Assembly: GCA_009869945.1 (NCBI GenBank)
Contig: WIXG01000014.1
Span: 310,001 to 374,000 of the forward strand
DNA from: Mesaphorura yosii
Taxonomy: Eukaryota; Arthropoda; Collembola; Poduromorpha; Tullbergiidae
DNA length: 64,000 bases
Direction of reading: 5' to 3'
Both the position numbers and the translations under genes were made by a program. Below the pieces are notes generated by a model. That model saw nothing but the letters and a program-made list of their open reading frames with translations. It had not been told where the DNA came from and made no database searches. Below are positions 1-10,258 of this stretch, in pieces (the stretch's first letter is position 1; each line of letters begins with the position of its first letter).

Positions 1-821
1 GCTTTCCACGTAAACATTTTAAAATGATGAATTTCCTCTTTACATTATACCGTGTTTGCACTTTCTATTTTACTCCTTTCAATTCTAAACAGTTTCATCG
101 TTCTTTATAGATTCAAGACAAGATTTTGGCACGCAATACTTCATCACGTAGTGTATTGTAGTGCTTGTAATGCGCTGTGGCCGCATTGTGACTACCGTGC
201 ATTTGTGAGCGCGCATATAATGCCCAGACAGACAGACGATCCGTACGCGAATTTTCCCTCCTGCCTTGAGTTTCCACACGAACCCGATTTTTCAATCAAG
301 GTTTGCCAGATTTGACAGATTTTGTTCTCGTTCTCCTTTGTTGACTCTTACATAACGTGGATCATGATTTATGTTGCAGCGTTTCTATTTAAGGTAAAAT
401 GGAAGGAAATAAATTGACTCTACTATATTTTATATAGCAACATATTGATCTATTGTTGCCGCCTATGCCTCTGCCTCACTTTTGTCGACTTATAAATGAG
501 TTTTGTGTGCAGCAGAACAAACCAACGCCTTTCCCATAATAAAGGTTCTAATTTGTAGCTAGAGAAATAAAACGACGAGTGTAAATAACAATACCACAAT
601 CATGATTACGTGGAGGTGCTTTCTGAATGGAGGAAATGCTGAGTCGCATGTTGAGTTGAGACTCCCTGGTTGGGCCTTTCTCTTAACAAAGTGTACGAAA
701 TGGGCGCTGGAGAAAACTGGAGAAATTTGAAAGTCTCACTGAGCGGCGTACTGCGCCGCGTCGTTCTAATTTACATGAATTACATGTTTGTTACTTTTCT
801 TAATGCGTTCCGCGCCTATAG
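1..821. other. Non-coding upstream or intronic sequence
   Basis: No coding exon is supported here. The short open frames have no splice context and no recognisable protein pattern. The stretch just before 822 is pyrimidine-rich and ends in a plausible acceptor (ctatag at 816-821), so at least its right end is probably an intron of the downstream GEF gene, with earlier exons possibly outside the window. Confidence 0.5.
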
Positions 822-3800
822 AATGGAGCTCCGAGCGTAGCGTTTGGGAGTCTGGACCTGTCGCCGAGTATGTCACAAACTCTGAGCCCGGGCAGTCATC
901 ACCATTGCCACAGTCATCCAAGCTCGTCAGGGAGTCGTGCATCAACACACTCGTCGGGAGGCTGCGTGAGCGGTGTGAGTGGCAGTCGTGAGAAGTCTGA
1001 AGACGAAGATCCATTAGTCGGACCACCAGCCTCCTCGCTCACACGTCGACCAGCACTTGTGCCGCCGAAAATCATTTCTGATCCGGATTATGAGAACGAT
1101 TCTGAAAGAGATAAATGTTCAAGGTTTGTCACTCAGTCTCGTGCCCACGACAATGCGAACTAAATATGTTACTCGTCGCTCTCTCGCACGAGTGGTATAT
1201 CCGCAAACACTCAAAATGAAGTTGTTATACAACACAAGATTAGAACGAGAATGGATCTTTTTCACACACTGTTTCTGGACGCAATAGTTTTATTTCAAGA
1301 AAATATGCTCCGAAACTGCGAACCCTCTGTTTATTTGATTACGAACAAATAAGGCGAGGAGTTCTTTTAAATCGGCGTTGTGTCTCCGTGAGAGAGACAT
1401 GCAGACGTGCAGAGGAATTCGCAATTCTTTAGCGACTTGCGCATTTATGCGAGTAATCCTTTTCTGCTGTCGCCAAAAGTTTTCTTTTCATAATTAAATA
1501 CAAATTTATAGTTCCGAAGAGAAGCCGAGCGAGAGAGGCTCGTCTAGGCCACGGTTGCGAATGCGAGCATGGCGACAATGTGCAAATAGCATGTAAGTGT
1601 CAATGCTGCTGCCTTCTGGTTCCAACTTTGTCTTGTCTGCTAATAACATTACTTACACTTGAGAAAACTAGGGACTATGACACGAAAAAGTGAGCGGGCG
1701 ACGAAAGACAGAATTGCGTCTGGTGTAACATTTTTATTTAAAACGTGTTTAATTTTATTCATGTATTTTATATTTCAGCAGAAACAGCGATGAAAACACG
1801 AGTCCAAGAACACGAAGAAGCTCCATTGTAGTCATTCCTCCCATGCAAATCTGTCCAGGAGATTTACTCGTCTACGGCAAAGTTCTCAGTCAAAGAAAAA
1901 GCTTACTCGGTAAGTCCGACCAACGCTCAGCTGTCGCTTTGCCCGGATGTCTTTCCGTGCTGTGGGCAGTGACAACTCTCACCATTCGTTCTCATACTCA
2001 TGCGAATGGTGAGACTATTTGCAGAAGATACTTCTCTGTATTTACAAACTGACAATGTCACTAGCAGAAGGCAACGACTAGAGCTTGTGCACAGTGTCTC
2101 GCGTATTCTGTAAGCTCCGAGTAAGGAATGCGGAAACATGAAATTTATGTGCCTATTCAATTTCGTGTAGGCTAGTGCGCAAGGTGGAAGAATATTAGGG
2201 CTCGGTTGGTTAGGTACAATTACTGGGAAAGAAAGTTATTAGCTCTTCCCTAGAATATTCTGCTTTCTTCGTTGGAATTTTCCAACCGGCTGCGTCATTC
2301 CAGAGAGCAATTTGAACAAAACGAAATTACTTTATTACTGTCATTAAGCCTCAATGTACGATTTATAAAATTGCAAGTCTTCTTGCCTAACACCACACAT
2401 TATTGGACAAAAATTTAAGAACCGGGCCTCCGCACCAATTTTTCACCAGAGTCAGACAGTAAAGCCAGGTTATCGCTTGTTGAAACAGTAGTGTCTGTCG
2501 TACCATCTAAGGGTGTCCGGAAAGTAGGGTTACAAATTTCATTTTGTCAATACTCAAGAAATTAGTGAATTTATTCATTAAGGTTTCGTCAAGTAACAAA
2601 AAAATAGAAAACGTTGTATTTACATGTAAGATTTAGCCCTGTATTCCTGAATGGTACGTACGTCTCGTCGTCAATGATGAGCTTCTTACTCAGACCAGTT
2701 TTGTAGATTCTTCTAAGGCCGGTCTTCGCTCGTGCTGCTTGGTCCTTCACGTACTTCGGTGTCTTCTTTGTGTAGACCTTAATGCCAAGCTTTATAAACC
2801 TTGATGTCACTAGTGGTTGACTTCTTTAACTAGAGTTTTGATGCTGTCTTGCGGACCGATGTGTTGGGACGGTTTTTGAACAACCGGTTAACCCTGTTTA
2901 TTTTCGATTGAGTAGTCTGCGTCGCCGGACGGTCTGATAGCTTTTTAAGATCCCTGTTTCCGGATTCTTCGAACCTTCTAATTATTTGATAAATGGAAGG
3001 CCTTGGCTTTCCTTCAGCTGCAAAGCGTTTAATGTCAACTTATTGCTATTTGACTGATTTTCGTAAAAATGAATAACACGCTTAGCAAATGCTTCGTGCT
3101 CCTGTCTTGCCATCGTAGCACTTGAAGAGACGCCAATCTTCAAGTAAAGTATGAAACCGTGAACAAAACAAACACAAACATTGTTTGGTACTGTGTTGTA
3201 TACGCCAAAGGCGAAACGTTGAAATTTGTAACCCTACTTTCCGGACACCCTTTACAAATCGTCATTTTCTGTAATTGAATACTGTGCGAAGGAGCCGACC
3301 ACACGCGATGTTGGGAGGAAGGCTTCCTGAAACTAGACTTCTCTGTCAATTCTTTTCCTCATAATTAATTATAGTGAGTTTCATAGTTTGATTCTGGATT
3401 GCTCGGGCATCGGGAGCGTTGGTCCATTTTCATAAGGCGATGCAATGCAATGTAGTTCAGTCTGGATGTTTATTTATACATATTTCATTGGCTACCTGAG
3501 TTATAACACATTTTAATCAACAGATTTCTGAACAAGCCCAGACAGAAAGAGCAAGTCCACTAATAAGCTCCACGATCATTACTCACTGTTACAAGATGTA
3601 GAAACACATTAGACAATCTATTTCTGGGCGCATGAATTTACGTTGAAAGTGCTCGAATTTGACAGCTCAATTAATTAGAAAGCATAAAAACGGTGTACTC
3701 ACGGAGACCGATTTGCTAGATGCACTTTCAGTTATTTTCCTTCGCATTTACAACAATTTCTACACAAATTTAAACGACGGCAACCATATACATGACTCCG

Positions 3801-6800
3801 ATACACTATTCTTGGAATGTTTACTGTTTCTAACTTTATTACTTCAATGCTTTTCTTCTTTGAAGGTACCACAATCGAGAGTCCAAGTCCCGTGACATCC
3901 ATGTTTGAGAACGGTGAGAGCTTAAGCGGTGTCTTCACATTCAATTCGATAGAATTCACAATCTCATGTATCAGCACTGCTTGTTTAATTTTTGGATTCC
4001 AGAGAGTACACCTTCTCGAAAGCAGAAGGCGAGTTGGTCCATCTTGAAACTGGTAAGTAAATATAGTTGCATCGGCTTCATGCACACATACACATCTCTA
4101 TTTCTGTGTTTATGACACTTGTTGCACTTGTTGCACTTGCTGCACTTGTTTACATGAGAAAAATGTACTCTATGTTTGCGTGGCCCATGTTCTGCAACAT
4201 AACCATATCACCACACGTACACGTACTTGCCATTTTAAAGTTATGACAGCACTCTGTAAAATAGATTAGGAATACACGATACGGCTGTCGTATTGTTGGA
4301 GGTGACATATTTCTGACAATGTGAATAATATATCATTCTTATACTATGCTGAATTGTAGCATTATACACAGATGACGTTACGTTCATAGCGCCACTTTGT
4401 GAATCCATTTCGATTTTCAGTTAATGTGCGAGTAACAGACAAAGATGACAGACTGCGAAGCTTCATTCTTTACACAACCATTATAAGTTCGTCAGATTGA
4501 CATAAATAATAGTAATTGATTCTCTCTGTGAAACGGCACGAATGTGACTTCATGCGAAAAGTAGCGACTTACTTTTATTCGAAAAAGTTTTAGCGAACGA
4601 CATTCGATTATCGAATGATTTTATGGGTCCTAAATTCTTCCAATTTCCTTTAGCGTTCACTTATATCTCCTTTTCTGACTGGCTATTTGTTTTAGTCGTT
4701 TCTTTATTCGTACTTCATATGTCCTTGTGAAATTCATGAAACAATTCCACCGCTCAAAGCAGACTTATGACTCGGATTTTGCGCAGTACTCAAAATTTTA
4801 ATCTTCCGAGAAGTCCTTTCACTCCAAATTGCAACTTATTCACGTACCATCAAGTTCTAAATTCCTATCAACAAAGAAACAAGATTTTTTGTTTCGTACA
4901 ATGAAGTTTGCTCTTCTCTTCAAGGAAAATATTAAAATTTGTTTTCTCGTTGAGCGTTACGCAAATCAATTACTTTCTTACGCAATGATATTCATAGGTG
5001 CTCATGTCATTTGTTGATTCGTTTTCTTTTGAGACTCTGAACACTGCCAATTTGCCTTCATAATTCGAGATTTTTTCTTTCGTCTTAGAAAGTCACTGTT
5101 TAAGCTTTTTGAAGTCTTAATTATCTCTTCATTTTGTAGTTTGAGCGGTCTAGCCGGACAAAAGGCACTGGAACAGCGACGTTGGAAGACATAATGAGCG
5201 TCCTCCAGCCATGCCATTTCAGCGATCCAAAGTTAAGCCGGTTCAAGGGCATGCCATGGTCCGACTTCGTGGTTTATGTGACACAGTTGAAGAACAAAAA
5301 GTCAGAGCCCGCGTACCCGATGGACGAGGGATCGTTTCTCTCGAAAACAAATTCAATAGACACGAGCAATCCACCTGTTACCACCGAATCTGTCATTGCT
5401 GGCGCCAGCGCTGCTTTGACGATGACCGAAAGAGCAATAGCAGCAGCCTCGACGACGGCGACCGAGCCTGAGCCGACTGCTGTGAAGGGTTTGAGTAAGA
5501 AGGAGCAAGCAGAGGCTGCTGCCGCGGCCACGGCGAAAGCCAAGCCTCTAATCAGGAAGCGCATGGGTCTGATGCGAACGATGAGCGACCGGTGTCTGGA
5601 GCGTCGAATCACACCAGCACTCTGGAAGGCGTCGCCAGGGTTTCTGATGGGAGAGAAGCTGGTGGAAGGTGCTGAAGGCGAAAGCAGTGGAGCTGACGCC
5701 AGTAAACCGAACGCGAATAGTAACGCTGCTGCCGGACGAAGCAGCAGTCCATCACGTACGAACAAGTCTGCTTGCAAGACTGCTTCGGCTTTGGACGCTA
5801 TTAGCAGTAGTATTAACTCTAGCATTAGAGGCAGTAGTGCAGCTAGCAAGGCCAAACCCTACCCGCTTTTTTCAGCTAAGAGCGAGAAGGACTTTTTCAC
5901 AAACATTAAAGAATGTGTCCAACTCCGAACTACAGCCGCCAGAAACTCAACGCCCGCTGCGGTTCCCGAGGACTCCACCTTGGACCCCGACGCCAGGCAG
6001 AAACTGAGACAGAAGGAAGCTCTCTGGGATCTCTTCCAAAGCGAATGCTCGTTCCTCTACGACCACCTCATGGTGCTCAAAAATGTGAGTCCCATCAATA
6101 TTTGCACTTCACATATGATTCTTCGTAGAAACCAGTGTCCTTTTCGCATTCGCCCTTTCCTGAGATAATCATTATATATTATAACGAGTTCTTTCATGAA
6201 GGCTTCGCGATCGAGATTTTTCGCGTCAACGTGGTTCAAATGCCAGGTCACGGATTTATTGCGTGTTCAAAATGAAAGTATATTTTCATTACGTGGCTTG
6301 TTCCGCCTAATTCCCAGTTGATGAATGCCAAAAGTCATTTCATACATTCTGTATACAAGTCTGTTGGTCTCACAGACGTGGCATTCTTGAAAACGGCTTG
6401 GTTGCTGAATGCTGATTGATTGTGTTACCTTCAAAGCCTTTGTTTCTCGGGGGAGCGTGCCCCATGCTACTCAAATCAACAACGAATGAATCATTCCAGA
6501 CGAAAATAGAACAATTTGGGGTTTTTCTACATGGTGCGATGTGACGGCTTCCCCAATTTCCTTTCCCTGGCTGTTCTCTAAACATAATCAGTCTACCTTC
6601 TACCTTAATTAACGATCTTTTGTTTATCAAATATCAAAGGTCTTTCTGGAACCACTGAAAAGAATTCAGGTTGAGGGATTCGCCATGTACGCCGAGCCCG
6701 AGCTGTTGTTTGGTACTCTGGATGAACTGTGCTGCGTCACATACGGCTTCTGTAAGGAATTTGTCCACCTCCTCCTGAAACTGACGGATAACTGTGGAGA

Positions 6801-9238
6801 GCTTTCAACGACCGACGTCCTAGCCAAGTTGTTCGAGCCCGTAAGCTGAACTTGCTCTTTTTGTCGTTACTCAGCGCACGAGAGCACTGTTTATGATTTA
6901 TTCCGACGATAATCATTATTGCCTGTTTACAGAGCAGCAAGGCTCGTGCAATGTCTCAAGCTTACCATCGCTATGCTCTGAACTACATCAATGCTCTCAA
7001 TTACCTGGAAACTCTGAGAAGACATGCAGAATTCGGTGAATTTGAAAAGGTAACAAAATACGCTTGTTTGACGATGGACAAAACTGTTTATGGTAATATA
7101 ATATAGGATAACAAAAGTAGCTTTTATGGCTGCCATAAAGTGAAAGTTCTTATGCGTCTTACGAAAACAATCAATTCGTGCAGCCCCCTGCCTTTCGCTG
7201 ATGTTTAATATTCACTTTGACAACTTTACGGCCATTATGGACAACTTTTGATTTATGGTCATTTCTATCATCTTGTGCCCGCAGCTCTGCATGAAAGACC
7301 CGCGGTGCAAGAAACTTCAGCTGACCGACCTGCTCGTTTCACCCGTACAGCACATTATGAAGGTACCGCTGATTCTGAAGGACATTCAAAGCCGGACGGA
7401 CAACCCGAAGGAGAAGGAACTTATTGCTCAAATTCTTGAGATTCAGGAGAACTCAATTCGTAAGTTGCCTTTTGTTTTCGTCATGGTTCAATGGCTTTGG
7501 TAATGCTCAAATGCGTTTCTGTCTTGTTATGTTGGCATGTTGATGGTTAATATAATTTTATTTCAATTCTTTCCCCATTATGTTCTCCTCAATTATTCAG
7601 TGCATTACGGCGTAATAATTCTTCGTTTTCTCCATCTCCAATTCCACGTTCCGAAAAAGTGAGGAGTACAATGTTCAACAGATTCTTTTATTCCATTCCA
7701 CTTTAAACTTAAATTACACGGAACGACTTGACGATTTCTGAAGTACGCGGGCAATATTAACTTGAAGTGGTTTTTTCCCATTCTCGTTTCCTTTCTGTTG
7801 TTTGTGCTGCAACCTCTTCAGTTGCGTGCCAGCTCCAGCGTAAATCCAACCGAGGCTGTTTCCGCCACTGACAAATCATGATTGTTTTTGACTTCGCAGG
7901 CGAACTGGATGACAAAATGAGATGGTTGAAGAACTTTGAAAGACTTTTGGAAATTCAAAGGAACATTATTTGGCCACCGATTCTCGAAATGGAGCCTAAG
8001 GTTTGTAGCTCTTGATTTGTCGCCAAACTCGAACTTCCTTCCTGGTACCTTGATTCCTTTTGGAAGAGCAGTAGCTGTAATTATGGGACAAAGCTTTGCA
8101 GCGTTGTTCTCTTGGAACTTTACGCACCAAAAGCCTGAATAAATACGTTAATTAGACCTCATAGCTCCTGAGTTTCCAATTTGTCGCTGATAGATTTGTG
8201 CGACGATGCCATTTTCCCATTCTTCTTACTCTTTTAAAATATGGTATATTTAACTCTTCTCGAACTTTCCAGACCTGGGTTCCAGAATTTTTGCGAGTCG
8301 CGCTCTCGCGTCAACCTTGCGACTCACTCGTGGTCTCTCCCAGGAGACAAATCATCCACGAAGGACTACTTCAGTTGTGGGATACAGGCAAACCGAGCGA
8401 AACATACGTCATTCTGTTTGATGACATGTTACTCATTACTAGACGAAAGAAAGGGCTCAGCAAAAAGGTAAAGAAGCATTCTTTGTGGCGCATTCGAAGC
8501 ACGAATTCACACCTCATTTTCTATATTGATGCAGAAGTCATCCCTAACTGAAAACTGGGGGAGTTCCTGTGGAAAGAGCGGCGGTGTAGTGGGCAGTGGG
8601 CTCGAAACGAATCACCGATACATCGTTTACCGGCAGCCAATTTCCTTGGACCGGTTCTTTATACACGACATCGGCGAAGCAGAAAACACGACTGCAAAAC
8701 TTGACTACGCGTTTGTGCTCGTCTCGCTGAATCGATTCCAGCAGATAGTGGCTGTGCATACATTTCAAGCAGCGTCGGAACAAATCAAGGTATGAGATAA
8801 TTTCTGAAGCATAAGGGGAAAATGTTTATTCTGTGAGGCACGCTTGGAACGCATTTGTTGACGCATGTATTTAACACAGTCATTTCCTTTCACTCAAGCA
8901 TAAATCATCCGAACAAGATCAATGGCAAAAATTATTTCATTCCATTATATATCGCCCAACTTTCAATTTAATAACTACCCAATTTGTTCTTTATTGGAAG
9001 AGTTTGTCCATTAAAATACCGATGCCTAAGTCGTATGGCCATATATACGAATTTTGTTTCGTTGTCCTTGCAGAGCACATGGCTGCTGAAGATGAAGTCC
9101 ACGCAAGACAAATGGAAGCGAACTCTCCAGAACACAGTATTTCGCGGAGTCCGAACATCTACCGATTCCGGACAGTCCAACGTAGCTTCAAGCATTCTGG
9201 GGAGCCTGACCAAGTCAATGGGCAAACAAGACACCTAA
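822..9238 (+). CDS. Rho guanine nucleotide exchange factor, PLEKHG7-like (DH-PH), 11 exons
   Basis: Predicted activator of Rho-family GTPases. Exons joined by GT-AG sites in continuous frame: 822-1123, 1779-1909, 4003-4052, 5140-6084, 6640-6840, 6933-7049, 7285-7459, 7900-8000, 8273-8467, 8535-8789 and 9074-9238 (TAA). They give 878 residues from 822 on. The N-terminal third is low complexity (Ser/His/Gly, later Ala-rich in exon 4) with a basic motif SRKQKASWSILKL spanning exon 3. The DH domain begins near KEALWDLFQSECSFLYDHL at the end of exon 4 and runs to the helix ELDDKMRWLKNFERLLEIQ in exon 8. WPPILEMEPKTWVPEFLR and the PH domain (FDDMLLITRRKKG, then YAFVLVSLNRFQQIVAV and a final W helix) follow. 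From memory this linker and PH start resemble human PLEKHG7 more than PLEKHG5; no alignment was run. The true start is unsure: ATG at 870 is the first in-frame Met, but an acceptor at 820-821 suggests an upstream exon. Confidence 0.85.
2509..2540 (+). repeat. Left terminal inverted repeat of the mariner element
   Basis: 32 bases, exact reverse complement of 3221-3252. The near-identity of the two ends beside a badly decayed interior suggests either fairly recent activity or mobilisation as a non-autonomous copy. Confidence 0.9.
2589..3113 (-). pseudogene. Mariner transposase remnant
   Basis: Reading the minus strand from the ATG at 3113, the start is MARQEHEAFAKRVIHFYEN. A frame change follows, then a paired-type helix-turn-helix segment (KPRPSIYQIIRRFEESG, with a downstream GRPAT-like DRPATQTTQSKINRV). 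After another frame change and a stop come KLGIKVYTKKTPKYVKDQAAR and KKLIIDDETYV, which looks like the first catalytic Asp region of a mariner DDE/D domain. The remaining catalytic residues are absent. The gene is not functional: it has frameshifts, stops and a truncated catalytic domain. Confidence 0.85.
3221..3252 (-). repeat. Right terminal inverted repeat of the mariner element
   Basis: 32 bases, exact reverse complement of 2509-2540, followed by TTA at 3252-3254, compatible with a TA target duplication. Confidence 0.9.
4116..4151 (+). repeat. Four-copy 9-bp tandem repeat
   Basis: Unit CACTTGTTG repeated four times with two substitutions, in the intron between GEF exons 3 and 4. No coding role is apparent. 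Confidence 0.8.
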
Positions 9239-9612
9239 AGAATACCGAAATGTCAATCACGACTCTGGGCTGGAAGGTCAACTGAAAACATTCATGCGTC
9301 GCTGAACAAAGTTAGAATTCCTGGCTCCATGTTGACAGCGGATAAGGTTGCAAGGCACTGGCGTTTGCACAGGCCTACGTGCTACAAACTGCACAGATTT
9401 CCAGACACAGCTAAGGTTACGACTAGGCGACTCACTCCCTCGCATGTCCCTTGATCCTCTTAGCGACTAGCGGCTCGGTGTTTCACCTTTATTCAGTTCA
9501 AGTTTCCACAGAGGACGTGATTTATTAAGTTTCATTTTTCGCACGTCTGTGCTCGTTCGTTGGTCAGAACAAGTACTTAAAGCTAAAACATGTGCTAAAC
9601 ATATAAAATATA

Positions 9613-9626
9613 TATCGATATCGATA
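9613..9626. promoter_or_regulatory. Two overlapping TATCGATA (DRE-like) motifs
   Basis: TATCGATA occurs at 9613-9620 and again at 9619-9626, followed by a third partial copy. This is the consensus bound by DREF/BEAF-32 in Drosophila, usually at housekeeping promoters and domain borders. Here it sits between two convergent genes. It may equally be a simple hexamer repeat. Confidence 0.3.
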
Positions 9627-9780
9627 TCGATGGGTAACTCAATAATATACGTATGAAACAAAATCTAAGGTATATTTTTACTGGATCGTCAATACTTGTT
9701 CCATGGTATCACAAGTGAAGGGAAAGGTTGAACTACTACAATTAGGCGATTCGTAAGAGTTGAAGTTGCAGAGAATCTAA

Positions 9781-9786
9781 AATAAA
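9781..9786 (+). terminator. Candidate poly(A) signal of the GEF gene
   Basis: AATAAA about 540 bases after the stop codon at 9238. Confidence 0.5.
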
Positions 9787-10258
9787 GTAAAATATTTAAG
9801 ATGGAAAGTAAATGGTTACAACGTTGATTGTGCGTACTGATGTTGTTAAACGAGCGTAACGTAACAAGTATTAAAACTATTGAAATTAATGCGATATGCC
9901 CAAAGAAATAACAATGATTGGAAGAATGAGAATTTATTCAGTTCCCGTGAACGATATCGACTTGTTGTGATGGCTAGATTGTTTCGGTTGGGAAGCGGAT
10001 AGAAGAGAATTTAAAATGATATTTTCAATTTAGAAATTATATAAATATTACACTGACAGAAGAAGTTGATATCACAATAATGATAATGATTATCAAATCG
10101 TCGATGGTTCTTTTGATGTTGCATTTGTATTGATGTATAATAAATATATTATGATACGTATACGTGAATACATTTTCTAACTACTATTGTAAGCACTTTT
10201 GGCAACACACTATTGATAGTATACTTTGATTTTGCACTCAGACTTTGGTTTACAGCGT

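Larger units (their letters stand above)
2509..3252 (-). mobile_element. Degraded mariner-family transposon with intact terminal inverted repeats
   Basis: A 744-bp element lies in the GEF intron 1910-4002. Its ends, 2509-2540 and 3221-3252, are 32-base perfect inverted repeats beginning AAGGGTGTCCGGAAAGTAGG. A TA abuts each end to within one base, as expected for Tc1/mariner insertion. The minus strand carries fragments of a transposase. A full mariner is about 1.3 kb, so this copy has lost roughly the 3' half of the gene as well as acquiring frameshifts. It could not move on its own but, with intact ends, might be moved by a transposase supplied elsewhere. Confidence 0.9.
9239..10258. other. 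Convergent 3' regions of the GEF and VPS13B
   Basis: 1.0 kb between the two stop codons, AT-rich and without coding signal. It should hold the 3' UTRs of both genes: AATAAA for the GEF at 9781-9786 and, on the minus strand, a candidate AATAAA at 9938-9933 for VPS13B. It also holds three overlapping ATCGAT units at 9614-9631. Confidence 0.7.

Noticed and set aside
5274-5855. 193-codon open frame on the minus strand, Ala/Leu-rich with apparent hydrophobic stretches
   Set aside because: It is the antisense of the Ala/Ser-rich GEF exon 5140-6084. Its composition is the mirror of GCN/AGC codons, and it has no start or splice context of its own.
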